From FEN-987 sp964598845 (GTDB lineage: Archaea > Thermoproteota > Bathyarchaeia > 40CM-2-53-6), in the NCBI GenBank assembly GCA_964598845.1, contig CAZRDM010000031.1, forward strand, positions 1-21,967: a DNA stretch of 21,967 nt, read 5' to 3'. Every line of letters begins with the position of its first letter. Position 1 is the first letter of the stretch. Below are positions 15,786 through 21,878 of the stretch, one piece after another. Below the pieces are notes generated by a model, which saw only the letters and a list, made by a program, of their open reading frames with translations, did no database searches and was not told the origin of the DNA. The position numbers were made by a program, and so were the translations under genes.

Positions 15786-16295
15786 TTGTTTCTCCTTGGC
15801 CTTGGCGGCACAACGCAGATCTGCAACAAATCCCGAAAACTTGTTCGCCGTTCAGGTTGGCTTTGTGCCGCTACGGGAACCAGAGTTGGGCTGTTTCATC
15901 AGGCTTCCGCGATCATACTGCTTCGGCTTATGGTCATCTTAAGAAGAACTCAGAGTCTTGTGGATGCCCACGTGGCTGTGAGAGCTTCTTGCGGGCACAC
16001 ATGCAAATCCGCTCTAAAAGTCTAATGGTTTGCTACCTGTTGCCCGTGTGTGCCACCAATGGCGCGCGGAATGGAATTTGAATTTTGATTTTCGTGTGCG
16101 CGAATCTTTCATTGAGGTCATGAAACCAGCCAAAAGAATCTCCCGCAAAAGTCAGAATGCGTTTTCATGGATAGTGCGGGGGAGTAGATTTAGACTCACA
16201 TTTAGAACTACCGAAATACAAAACGCTTGCTCAGAACTTGTGCAATCTCAGTGTTGAATTGCGGAGAGCAAGCGTCGCACGGCTTCGCTGTTCTT
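15786..16295. other. 510-nt gap: promoter/leader region, no convincing gene
   Basis: Reading frames here on both strands are short and of biased, non-protein-like composition. Viewed on the minus strand, an A/T-rich TTTTAGA box near 16015-16021 could be a helicase promoter, giving a long (about 200 nt) leader. A second A/T-rich run lies at 16070-16095 (AATTTGAATTTTGATTTT). I see no riboswitch, tRNA or repeat array. Confidence 0.3.
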
Positions 16296-17270
16296 CTACC
16301 AGCTTCGCAGGAGTTCGACGGTGCGGTTCGACTCAATTGAAGCAAGCGTATTTTTGAGGCGCTCCGCTGCCATGTGCCAATACTGAGAATTTACCTCCAC
16401 ACCTATACTGTTGCGGCCGCACTTCGCTGCCGCAACCATCGTGGTTCCCGTACCAACGAACGGATCCAGCACCGTATCGCCTGCGAAACTAAACATTCGG
16501 ATGAGACGATCCGCGAGTTCCTCGGGGAAGGGAGCAGGGTGGTGGCGGGTTGATTCACCCCTGATGTCGTCCCAAACTTGCCTGAACCAGCGCTGGTGCT
16601 TATCGGCTGAAATAGCGCTCAGTAACCGTGTCTGCTGATCTGGACTCCGATAGCTTCCAGGCTTACGCTCCATCAGGATGTACTCGATGTCGTGTTTAAT
16701 GACCGCGTTTGGTTCGTACGGCTTGCCGAGGAATCTACCCGTGTTGCCTTCGGCTTCATAGCTGGCAGTGGCGATTTTGTACCAAAAGATTGGCGCTAAG
16801 TTGTCGAATCCAAGGCGTCGAACTCTTACCTGGATGTCTGCATGAAGAGGAATGACACGGTGCCTTCCGTGTTTGCGCCTACTGAGGAGCACATCACCGA
16901 CGACTATGACCAGTCTGCTGCCTGGCACTAGGACGCGGAGGCACTCCTTCCAGCATTTGTCCAACTCATAGAGGAACTTTTCGTAGTCTGCGATATTCCC
17001 AAGCTGTCCCTCGGTTCGAGGGTAAGGTTTGAGCGTCCAATACGGCGGCGATGTCACCACTAAGTGAACACTTCCGTCTCGTATTCCACTGAGATACCGT
17101 GCGTCCCCCAGTACGAGTTTATGATGCGTCGGCATTGATCGCAATTTGCGCTCGATTTGGGATATAGCACAGGGATCCTTGACGAGTTTTGGGATAAGGA
17201 GGTCCAAATCGTGGGTTGTAGGTTTCTCTGGAATCGTGAATGACAGATTCGACGAGGACGCTTGATCCAT
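16296..17270 (-). CDS. Type II DNA methyltransferase, TSPPYW class
   Basis: A 324-residue site-specific DNA methylase. The catalytic motif IV is TSPPYW at residues 73-78, followed by motifs around LRVLVPGSRLVIVVGD. SAM motif I lies near the C-terminus as DPFVGTGTT (269-277), followed by IGVEVN. This order (IV first, I last) is the beta class, and a TSPPY motif usually goes with N4-cytosine methylation. The region around residues 130-250 would hold the target-recognition part (HADIQVRVRRLGF, EYILMERKPGSYRSP). It is divergent from a PD-(D/E)XK protein 176 nt away, forming a likely restriction-modification pair. Confidence 0.88.
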   Translation of the reverse strand: MDQASSSNLSFTIPEKPTTHDLDLLIPKLVKDPCAISQIERKLRSMPTHHKLVLGDARYLSGIRDGSVHLVVTSPPYWTLKPYPRTEGQLGNIADYEKFLYELDKCWKECLRVLVPGSRLVIVVGDVLLSRRKHGRHRVIPLHADIQVRVRRLGFDNLAPIFWYKIATASYEAEGNTGRFLGKPYEPNAVIKHDIEYILMERKPGSYRSPDQQTRLLSAISADKHQRWFRQVWDDIRGESTRHHPAPFPEELADRLIRMFSFAGDTVLDPFVGTGTTMVAAAKCGRNSIGVEVNSQYWHMAAERLKNTLASIESNRTVELLRSW

Positions 17271-17385
17271 GAATCATCCCAAATCATAATATGGCTGGAG
17301 CACTGGACTATGAGACGCCCTCTTGCCACCGACCAACATAGAAGACCGCTAACGTTCTATTCCTGATTCATCCACGCCTGCAGCG

Positions 17386-17393
17386 TATTTAAT
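17386..17393 (+). promoter_or_regulatory. Probable TATA box of the putative restriction gene
   Basis: TATTTAAT lies in the 176-nt divergent gap, about 54 nt before the ATG at 17447. With archaeal spacing the transcript would start near 17415, leaving a short leader. Inferred from composition and position. Confidence 0.4.
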
Positions 17394-17446
17394 CACTCTC
17401 CTGAGGGCGAAATGTGTCGTAGCTCGACTTCGATCTACGAATCCAA

Positions 17447-18349
17447 ATGCAGGATGTCGAGCCCCGTAAGACTGTGAATTCCGTCTGGCTCGGGAGAGAT
17501 AATGATATGAGCCGAGTTGCTCGCATTGGGTGGCAGATGTCGAGCGAGCTGAACATTGGGCGGGAAGTTCGACCTGCATTGCCGGGGCGGTCTGAGTATA
17601 CTGTAAAGATGACTAAGATCCTTGAACGCGTTCGCGCTGAGACGGTGAAATTCGAGCAAATCGAGGATGAGTTGCTCGACACGCTCTGGGAGCTTGACGC
17701 CAAGCTTCAGGCAGGTGCAATTGCCATGGAATCCTACAGGAATGACAAAGGCAACTGGTGGACGGAGATAATAAGAAAAATAATTCAGCGAGCTGCTGAT
17801 GTTGAGGTCAAGCCAGCTTCGATAACTGGCACGAGCGAAACTCACAACGTAGACTTGGTGCTTATCAGAGCGTCGGTTCCGATGGTCTGCGTGGAAGTCA
17901 AGGCTCAGGGCAACCCCGGTTACCTTCTGCGAAAGGAGACGAAACCGGAGCGGAGAATCCAGTCTGACATAGACAAACGTCTCAAAGAGGTGAAGTACAC
18001 GAGCGTGGACCTCAAAAGAAAGTATGGTAGGAGTGGCGGGGACAAGATTCTATCTTTGGACAAGGAGCAAGATTGGATCGAATGGAAGGATAATGCCCAA
18101 CCAAAGTTCTACGCGATTTGGCTGGGGAGAAGAGCTACCGGCGAAAGCGTTGAGCTCCTGCTACGGAAAATGCGCGAAGCCATGAAGTACCTGAATGGGA
18201 TAGGGGCCTTCATGTATGAAGCCCGAGAAGATAGCAGAGGCTATCGGCAAATAGATGTCTTCAAGGCCGAGTTCCCCATCTCCGTTGCTATCGAGAAGAT
18301 TGTCGCCGACATTAAGTCGGCCGCGACTGGCCAAGCTTTGCTTAGCTGA
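17447..18349 (+). CDS. Putative type II restriction endonuclease, PD-(D/E)XK type
   Basis: A 300-residue protein of no family I can name. A nuclease-like core is visible: E107 in NWWTEIIRKI, then D136 in HNVDLVLI, then E150-V-K152 in MVCVEVKAQG, which matches the spacing of a PD-(D/E)XK active site (Asp, 13 residues, then ExK). The helical N-terminus (residues 55-100) may be a DNA-binding or dimer part. Later segments include FYAIWLGRRATGESVELLL. Its divergent partner is a TSPPYW methyltransferase, the classic arrangement of a type II system. Starts at 17507, 17537 or 17609 are possible. A Holliday-junction resolvase or other nuclease is an alternative. Confidence 0.6.
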   Translation: MQDVEPRKTVNSVWLGRDNDMSRVARIGWQMSSELNIGREVRPALPGRSEYTVKMTKILERVRAETVKFEQIEDELLDTLWELDAKLQAGAIAMESYRNDKGNWWTEIIRKIIQRAADVEVKPASITGTSETHNVDLVLIRASVPMVCVEVKAQGNPGYLLRKETKPERRIQSDIDKRLKEVKYTSVDLKRKYGRSGGDKILSLDKEQDWIEWKDNAQPKFYAIWLGRRATGESVELLLRKMREAMKYLNGIGAFMYEAREDSRGYRQIDVFKAEFPISVAIEKIVADIKSAATGQALLS

Positions 18350-18534
18350 GGGCGCGGTCATTCGTTAAGGATTTGGGTCGTCCCGGTTGTAATTGGTTCA
18401 AATTGCTTCGGGAACGTCCCCCTTTTCGGTAGTGCTAGCGGAAATACGAATGGAGTTGCATTTATGAAAGGAAAGAGCCACAAACCCCGACGATCAGCGT
18501 TCTAAAAAGGGTAGTAAACCATGAAAGGAGATGA

Positions 18535-19150
18535 TTAAAAACGATAAGCGTCGGAATCGACGTCCACAAGAAGCGTTGCCAAGCATGCCTCAAAGACCAA
18601 GACGGCCATCTAATCGAAGAACTCAACTTCCAAAACACCGCAGAAGGCATCTTACAGATCAGAACTCTACTCGCAAGCTACCCTGAAGCCAAAGTAGCCT
18701 TCGAATCAACAGGCAACCTCTGGACAAGAATCTACGACAAACTCAGCGCGGAACCCACCCTAAAAGTCATCTTAGCGAATCCCTCAAAACTCGCATAATC
18801 GCAGAAGCCAAAATCAAAGGCGACCGAAGGGAGTCCCGAGTCCTAGCAGACCTAGTGAGAGCAGACTTGGTCGCAGAAAGTTACGCACCCGAGCCAGAAA
18901 TCCGAGAGCAACGAGCCCTCCTCCGGCAACCAAGAAGCCTAGTCGAGGATACGGTGACCATCAAGAACCGCATCCACAACCAACTCGACAAGTATGGACT
19001 GAAGCCACGTTCAGCGACATCTTCGGCACACAGGGCCGAGAATGGCTCCGAACCCTACAGCTCTCACCCAACGAGAAAACCATCTTGGACGTGAACTTGG
19101 ACCAACTCCAAAGCATAGAACACGCCATTGGAACCCTCACAACGCAAAAT
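18535..19150 (+). pseudogene. IS110-family transposase remnant
   Basis: Three successive frames give the N-terminal two thirds of an IS110 transposase. Frame one: ISVGIDVHKKRCQACL (the first DEDD Asp in GIDVHK) through KVAFESTGNLW to a stop at 18796-18798. Frame two from 18795: IIAEAKIKGDRRESRVLADLVR and AESYAPEPEIREQRALLR. Frame three from about 18995: TFSDIFGTQGREWLRTLQL. The normal start codon is replaced by TTA, although an AAAGGAG ribosome site survives upstream. The C-terminal transposase_20 domain is missing, and homology stops about a dozen bases before the tRNA-Leu gene. It is clearly dead. Confidence 0.85.
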
Positions 19151-19162
19151 AGGATTTGGAGA

Positions 19163-19344
19163 TGGTGCGGGGAAGGGGATTCGAACCCCTGAAGGCTTGC
19201 GTGGGAGACCTCTACGCCACAGGATCTCATCTCCAGCCCATGCGCTACTCTTCGATCTTAAGTGTAGCACCGCCCCGTGGCGGTCCTGCCCCTTTGACCT
19301 GGTTCCCGCCTGCTCATTCCTCGCTAGGTCTCGGGAATCCCCGC
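19163..19344 (-). tRNA. tRNA-Leu(UAA) with three or four insertions
   Basis: Acceptor strands GCGGGGA (19344-19338) and TCCCCGC (19173-19167) pair fully, with discriminator A and an encoded CCA (19165-19163). The T-arm is AGGGG-TTCGAAT-CCCCT. Leu blocks CCCGAG, AGGTCAAAGGGG, CAGGA/TCCTG and TGGCGTAG are present but split. Extra pieces are about 26 nt in the D-loop (near 19326-19301), about 21 nt before the anticodon (19282-19262, holding a CCGCC/GGCGG hairpin), about 31 nt after it (19255-19225) and about 15 nt in the variable arm (19211-19197). Removing them leaves an 86-nt tRNA with loop CTTAAGA, anticodon TAA. Exact splice points are approximate. Confidence 0.85.
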
Positions 19345-19370
19345 CCAGCTCCACCTCGTCATCACTGAGG

Positions 19371-19379
19371 CCTTTAAGT
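19371..19379 (-). promoter_or_regulatory. TATA box of the tRNA-Leu gene
   Basis: On the minus strand a CTTAAAGG-type box lies about 28-35 nt upstream of the first tRNA base at 19344, the usual archaeal TATA distance. Inferred from position and composition. Confidence 0.5.
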
Positions 19380-19413
19380 TTCCCGTAATTGTCCCCCATG
19401 GCCTGCCCCAATG

Positions 19414-19420
19414 CTTTTAG
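19414..19420 (+). promoter_or_regulatory. TATA box of the tRNA-Arg-like gene
   Basis: CTTTTAG lies about 25 nt before the first tRNA base at 19443. The two tRNA genes are divergent and share the 98-nt region between them. Confidence 0.5.
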
Positions 19421-19442
19421 TTCGGCAAAGAGGTTCCGAGTT

Positions 19443-19600
19443 GGGCCCGTAGCTCAGGTTGGATAGAGCGGCAGAATCCGCTACTGGCGGAACTTGCTGC
19501 CGAACCTCCTACGGAACACCGGACAAAGCTGTAGAACCGGGCTATAGGAATTCGTCATCCGGTGCAGAAGTCCGGGGTTCAAATCCCCGCGGGCCCGCCA
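19443..19600 (+). tRNA. Intron-bearing tRNA, Arg-like (anticodon CCG by position)
   Basis: Acceptor GGGCCCG (19443-19449) pairs fully with CGGGCCC, discriminator G, encoded CCA. The D-stem is GCTC/GAGC and the T-arm is CGGGG-TTCAAAT-CCCCG. Counting from the D-arm gives stem GCAGA, then A, U33 and CCG at 19478-19480, an Arg(CGG) anticodon. The acceptor and D-arm also resemble archaeal Arg/Lys tRNAs. The gene is 158 nt, so about 80 nt must be removed. Likely removals are about 15 nt after the anticodon (CCGC pairs with GCGG there) and about 65 nt in the variable loop holding a 7-bp CACCGGA/TCCGGTG stem. The 3' anticodon stem leaves one mismatch, so isotype is tentative. Confidence 0.7.
19570..19600 (+). 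repeat. tRNA 3'-end repeat, copy 1 (inside the tRNA gene)
   Basis: The last 31 bases of the Arg-like tRNA, from the end of the variable loop through CCA. They recur at 20343-20373 in the same orientation with 29 of 31 matches. The pair brackets a toxin-antitoxin module, like attachment sites left by integration into a tRNA gene. Confidence 0.8.
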
Positions 19601-19637
19601 ACGTTAGCAAACCCGTTTCCTTTGCGTACTTTGCATG

Positions 19638-19648
19638 CAAAAGATATT
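19638..19648 (+). promoter_or_regulatory. Probable TATA box of the second vapBC pair
   Basis: An A/T-rich AAAGATATTAA run lies about 40 nt before the ATG at 19685. It lies too close to the alternative ATG at 19661 to serve that start, which favours 19685. Confidence 0.35.
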
Positions 19649-19684
19649 AAGTGCGCAAATATGCCAGATGTTCAGGGATTCGAG

Positions 19685-19936
19685 ATGGCGCGATCTGTTA
19701 GGGTGGAAGAAAGGACGTACAGGAAACTTTCCCGGGAGGCGGGACGGCTTCAGACTCAGTTTGGGCGCTCAGTGTCGCTTGATGAAACGATTTGGTCACT
19801 TCTCCGAGGACCGAGGGAGGAAGGAAGAATTACTGATCTTGCGGGGACATGGCGGGTTACTGATGCGGAGATCAGAGACTTTGAGCGGGCGTTGAGAGAG
19901 GGATGGAGTCGCTGGAAGGTTCGGCGTTCTGCTTAG
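19685..19936 (+). CDS. vapB: VapB-type antitoxin
   Basis: An 83-residue antitoxin beginning MARSVRVEERTYRKLSREAG. The N-terminal strand-helix and the following SLDETIWSLL helix fit a small DNA-binding antitoxin of the kind seen with archaeal VapC. The C-terminal half (WRVTDAEIRDFERALREGWSRWKVRR) is the usual helical toxin-binding tail, with the EIRDFERALREGW pattern often found in such antitoxins. A longer frame reaches back into the tRNA gene and is not real. The ATG at 19685 fits the upstream A/T-rich box; 19661 is an alternative. It overlaps the toxin gene by 34 nt. Confidence 0.8.
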   Translation: MARSVRVEERTYRKLSREAGRLQTQFGRSVSLDETIWSLLRGPREEGRITDLAGTWRVTDAEIRDFERALREGWSRWKVRRSA

Positions 19937-20322
19937 ACACATCCGTCCTGGTCGACAATCTGAGAGGCCGAGGTGGGACAGTAGGTTTCCTGAGAAGATT
20001 CGAGGAAAAAGGTGCCAACCTATTCACGACGTCCATCAATTCCTTCGAGCTGTATTACGGTGCCTACCGGAGCGCGAAGAGGGAGAAGAACATAGCCGCG
20101 GCTAGGGCCCTTCTCAAACGGCTTGTTGTATTGGAGCTAACGGAGGAGGGCTCTGAGGAAGCAGGCAGAATCCTCTCACTCGTGGAGTCTAAGGGTGAAC
20201 GCGTCGATTTTCGGGATGTTCTGATCGGCGCGATTGCGAAGTTGCATAAGGCCACGTTCATCACTAGAGACACAGAGCACTTCAAACGCATGCCAGACCT
20301 CAACGTGAAAGAAGCCCCATGA
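19903..20322 (+). CDS. vapC: VapC-type PIN-domain ribonuclease toxin
   Basis: A 139-residue PIN-domain toxin with the full acidic set: D12 (CLDTSVLVDNLRG), E49 (NSFELYYGA), D105 (DFRDVLIGA) and D123 (ITRDTEHF). The LDTSVLVD start and final ITRDTEHFKRMPDLNV are typical of VapC. It should be an Mg-dependent RNase held in check by the upstream antitoxin. The ATG lies inside the antitoxin gene. The stop codon lies 20 nt before a second copy of the tRNA 3' end, so the operon fills the space between the two tRNA repeats. Confidence 0.92.
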   Translation: MESLEGSAFCLDTSVLVDNLRGRGGTVGFLRRFEEKGANLFTTSINSFELYYGAYRSAKREKNIAAARALLKRLVVLELTEEGSEEAGRILSLVESKGERVDFRDVLIGAIAKLHKATFITRDTEHFKRMPDLNVKEAP

Positions 20323-20342
20323 GAGGCCCGGGGACGCCTAGG

Positions 20343-20373
20343 GTCCGGGGTTTGAATCCCCGCGGGCCCGCCA
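20343..20373 (+). repeat. tRNA 3'-end repeat, copy 2 (orphan)
   Basis: A second copy of the tRNA 3' end (variable-loop end, T-arm, acceptor, CCA), differing from 19570-19600 only in two T-loop bases (TTTGAAT for TTCAAAT). No D-arm, anticodon arm or 5' acceptor precedes it; the upstream bases are the end of vapC. It is therefore a tRNA fragment, consistent with an attachment-site scar. Confidence 0.78.
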
Positions 20374-20474
20374 CAAATCGTCAACGATTTGAATTGGGTT
20401 ATTCTGCACGACAGGAATTCTGAGGTTAGGCTCCCGAAGCAAGTTCGCGTACGGCTACCAGCTCGTCATTCGAA

Positions 20475-20503
20475 CCTCCCTATACGGACCCAAAAAGGGG
20501 AGG
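20475..20503 (+). other. Inverted repeat before the protease gene
   Basis: CCTCCC and GGGAGG are separated by 16-17 nt in the 216-nt gap between the tRNA fragment and the protease gene. Just downstream a 26-residue frame (20505-20585, starting MSPNDSQPEAS) begins after the GGGGAGG and ends 4 nt before the protease start. It may be a leader peptide or chance. Nothing else is seen in the gap. Confidence 0.25.
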
Positions 20504-20589
20504 AATGAGCCCCAATGATTCACAGCCAGAAGCCTCTAGGAAGGTGAGCGACCCTTTAATTGGCGGCTCACAATACATGAGGTAAGACC

Positions 20590-21018
20590 TTGACTCGGCT
20601 AGTAAGGAACTTGAGCATTGAAGGGCGACCGGCGGTGGCCCTTTTCGACACGGGCTCAGTTCGCAGTTACGTGGCAAGAGAGATCTGTGAATCCGCTCCT
20701 CGCATCAAGGTTAGAGTGCCCTACGCTGTCGGCTTGGGCGGAAAGATGATCACGATCTCTGAAGAATGCATAGTGCGTGGCGAGATTGAAGGTCTTGAGC
20801 TAACTATGAAGGTCGCGCCGATAGACGATATTGGAACGATAGAGGGACGAAAGCTTGGCGCCATAATAGGAGCAGCAGCCATGGAGGAGTGGGAGATCCG
20901 CTTGGATTTGGCGAAAGGCGAACTCGACCTGTCAGGGCTTCGAAGAAGAGAATTCATTATCTGTGTACCTAAGCAGACGCAAACAATTTCACAACGTCCG
21001 AAAATAGCAGCAGAATGA
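20590..21018 (+). CDS. Retropepsin-like aspartic protease
   Basis: A 142-residue single-domain protein of the retropepsin-like clan. The catalytic triplet is in ALFDTGSVRSYV (D20-T21-G22-S23), and the matching hydrophobic-Gly pair is GAIIGAAAMEEWEIRLD, the ILG-type element that backs the active site. GELDLSGLRRREF at the end is common in small archaeal members. One Asp per chain means it would work as a homodimer. There is no signal peptide, so it is cytoplasmic. The start is a TTG with a GAGG site 7 nt upstream. Substrate unknown; its neighbours are toxin-antitoxin systems. Confidence 0.75.
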   Translation: MTRLVRNLSIEGRPAVALFDTGSVRSYVAREICESAPRIKVRVPYAVGLGGKMITISEECIVRGEIEGLELTMKVAPIDDIGTIEGRKLGAIIGAAAMEEWEIRLDLAKGELDLSGLRRREFIICVPKQTQTISQRPKIAAE

Positions 21019-21130
21019 GCCGCTATTCCAATTATTCGTGTATCGACACCGAGAATCAAAATTCGAACTGACGTGGTTCTCCTTACTTGAGGCCTTTGAT
21101 AGGAGATTCGTTTGCGTTCTACTGAGTTTC

Positions 21131-21358
21131 CTACATTCTTGAGAATGAGGCTTTGACCGGTAGCTTGGTCTCCCTTACCTTTTGTGCTCTCCTAGTGGCG
21201 TTGAGGACGGCGAAACCGGAGACATTGCCGCTCTCATCCACCCTGACGAAGATATCGTCCCCCGCATCCTTGAAGAAGCCCTTCCGTGGTTTGGCGAAAC
21301 CCACTTCAAGGACATCTCCCTCTGGGTCGAACCAGATTCTCAGGGCTTCCTGCTCCAT
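21131..21358 (-). CDS. DUF2283-family protein, probable antitoxin
   Basis: A 75-residue protein of the DUF2283 type: LRIWFDPEGDVLEVGF near the start, then DDIFVRVDESGNVSGFAVLNA, the usual beta-sheet pattern of this small family. DUF2283 proteins are often encoded beside small toxins. Its start overlaps the end of the upstream gene by 19 nt, so the two are translated together. The C-terminal PVKASF stretch is common in the family. Antitoxin role is inferred from the pairing. Confidence 0.7.
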   Translation of the reverse strand: MEQEALRIWFDPEGDVLEVGFAKPRKGFFKDAGDDIFVRVDESGNVSGFAVLNATRRAQKVRETKLPVKASFSRM

Positions 21359-21642
21359 ACCAGCTCCCCTTTCTTTACTGTGTCCGTGAAGAACGCGGTC
21401 ACTATAAAGCCTTCTTCGTTCAGCATCCGGACGACGGCGAGAAGATACTTCTCGGTGATAGGGGTGTCTCTGTAGTGCCTGTAGAATAGCCAGACGGAAG
21501 CGTCGTAGATGCTTCTTCGGACCTCATCGGGTTCGACCACGGTTTCTCTCAGCCTATCGATCTCGTCCTTCATTTCCGGGTGCTCGCGCACGTGTTTCCA
21601 TCGGTCCTCATCTAACCTCACAATCTTGCCCACATTGGACAT
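21340..21642 (-). CDS. PBECR/RelE-like nuclease toxin
   Basis: About 100 residues from the ATG at 21642; a GTG at 21663 extends it by seven. The pattern is that of the PBECR (phage Barnase-EndoU-ColicinE5/D-RelE-like) group: WKHVREHPEMKDEIDRL, RETVVEPDEVRRS, LFYRHYRDTP, KYLLAVVRMLNEEGFIVTAFFTDTVKKGELVW. The conserved H, R, E/D and T positions would form the RNase site. It is the upstream partner of the DUF2283 gene, with overlapping ends. Together they form a probable toxin-antitoxin operon distinct from the VapBC pairs. Confidence 0.68.
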   Translation of the reverse strand: MSNVGKIVRLDEDRWKHVREHPEMKDEIDRLRETVVEPDEVRRSIYDASVWLFYRHYRDTPITEKYLLAVVRMLNEEGFIVTAFFTDTVKKGELVWSRKP

Positions 21643-21878
21643 GATGTCGAGAACGAACAACACGAGTTGCCTTCGATTAGTGTGGGTCCTGCTTCAGGAT
21701 GACGACGGACTTGATGAACTTAAGTGTCTTCGTCAGTTTCGTAAAGACAAACAACGACTGCGGCAAATGTTGACGACGTATGAATGAGTCAAATCCGTCA
21801 ACCGAGGTGGAAGGGTCACCTCACCCAAGAAATAGTCTCGTAAGGGAGTTGAACCTTCAATTGGTCTCGAAGAGAAAC

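Noticed and set aside
1..19344. The tRNA-Leu fragment at 1-38 and tRNA-Leu at 19163-19344 as the two ends of one 19-kb integrated element
   Set aside because: Their T-stems differ, so they are not copies of one attachment site, and housekeeping genes such as enolase lie between them.
19562..19684. N-terminal extension of the second VapB back into the tRNA gene
   Set aside because: It would translate tRNA sequence and an A/T-rich promoter-like stretch; the ATG at 19685 starts at the domain.
20320..20373. A second complete tRNA gene ending at 20373
   Set aside because: No 5' acceptor, D-arm or anticodon arm can be found; the upstream bases are the end of vapC.
21680..21787. Plus-strand frame ending DELKCLRQFRKDKQRLRQML
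   Set aside because: It looks charged and helical, but it has no plausible start outside the antisense of the toxin gene and no family match I recognise.
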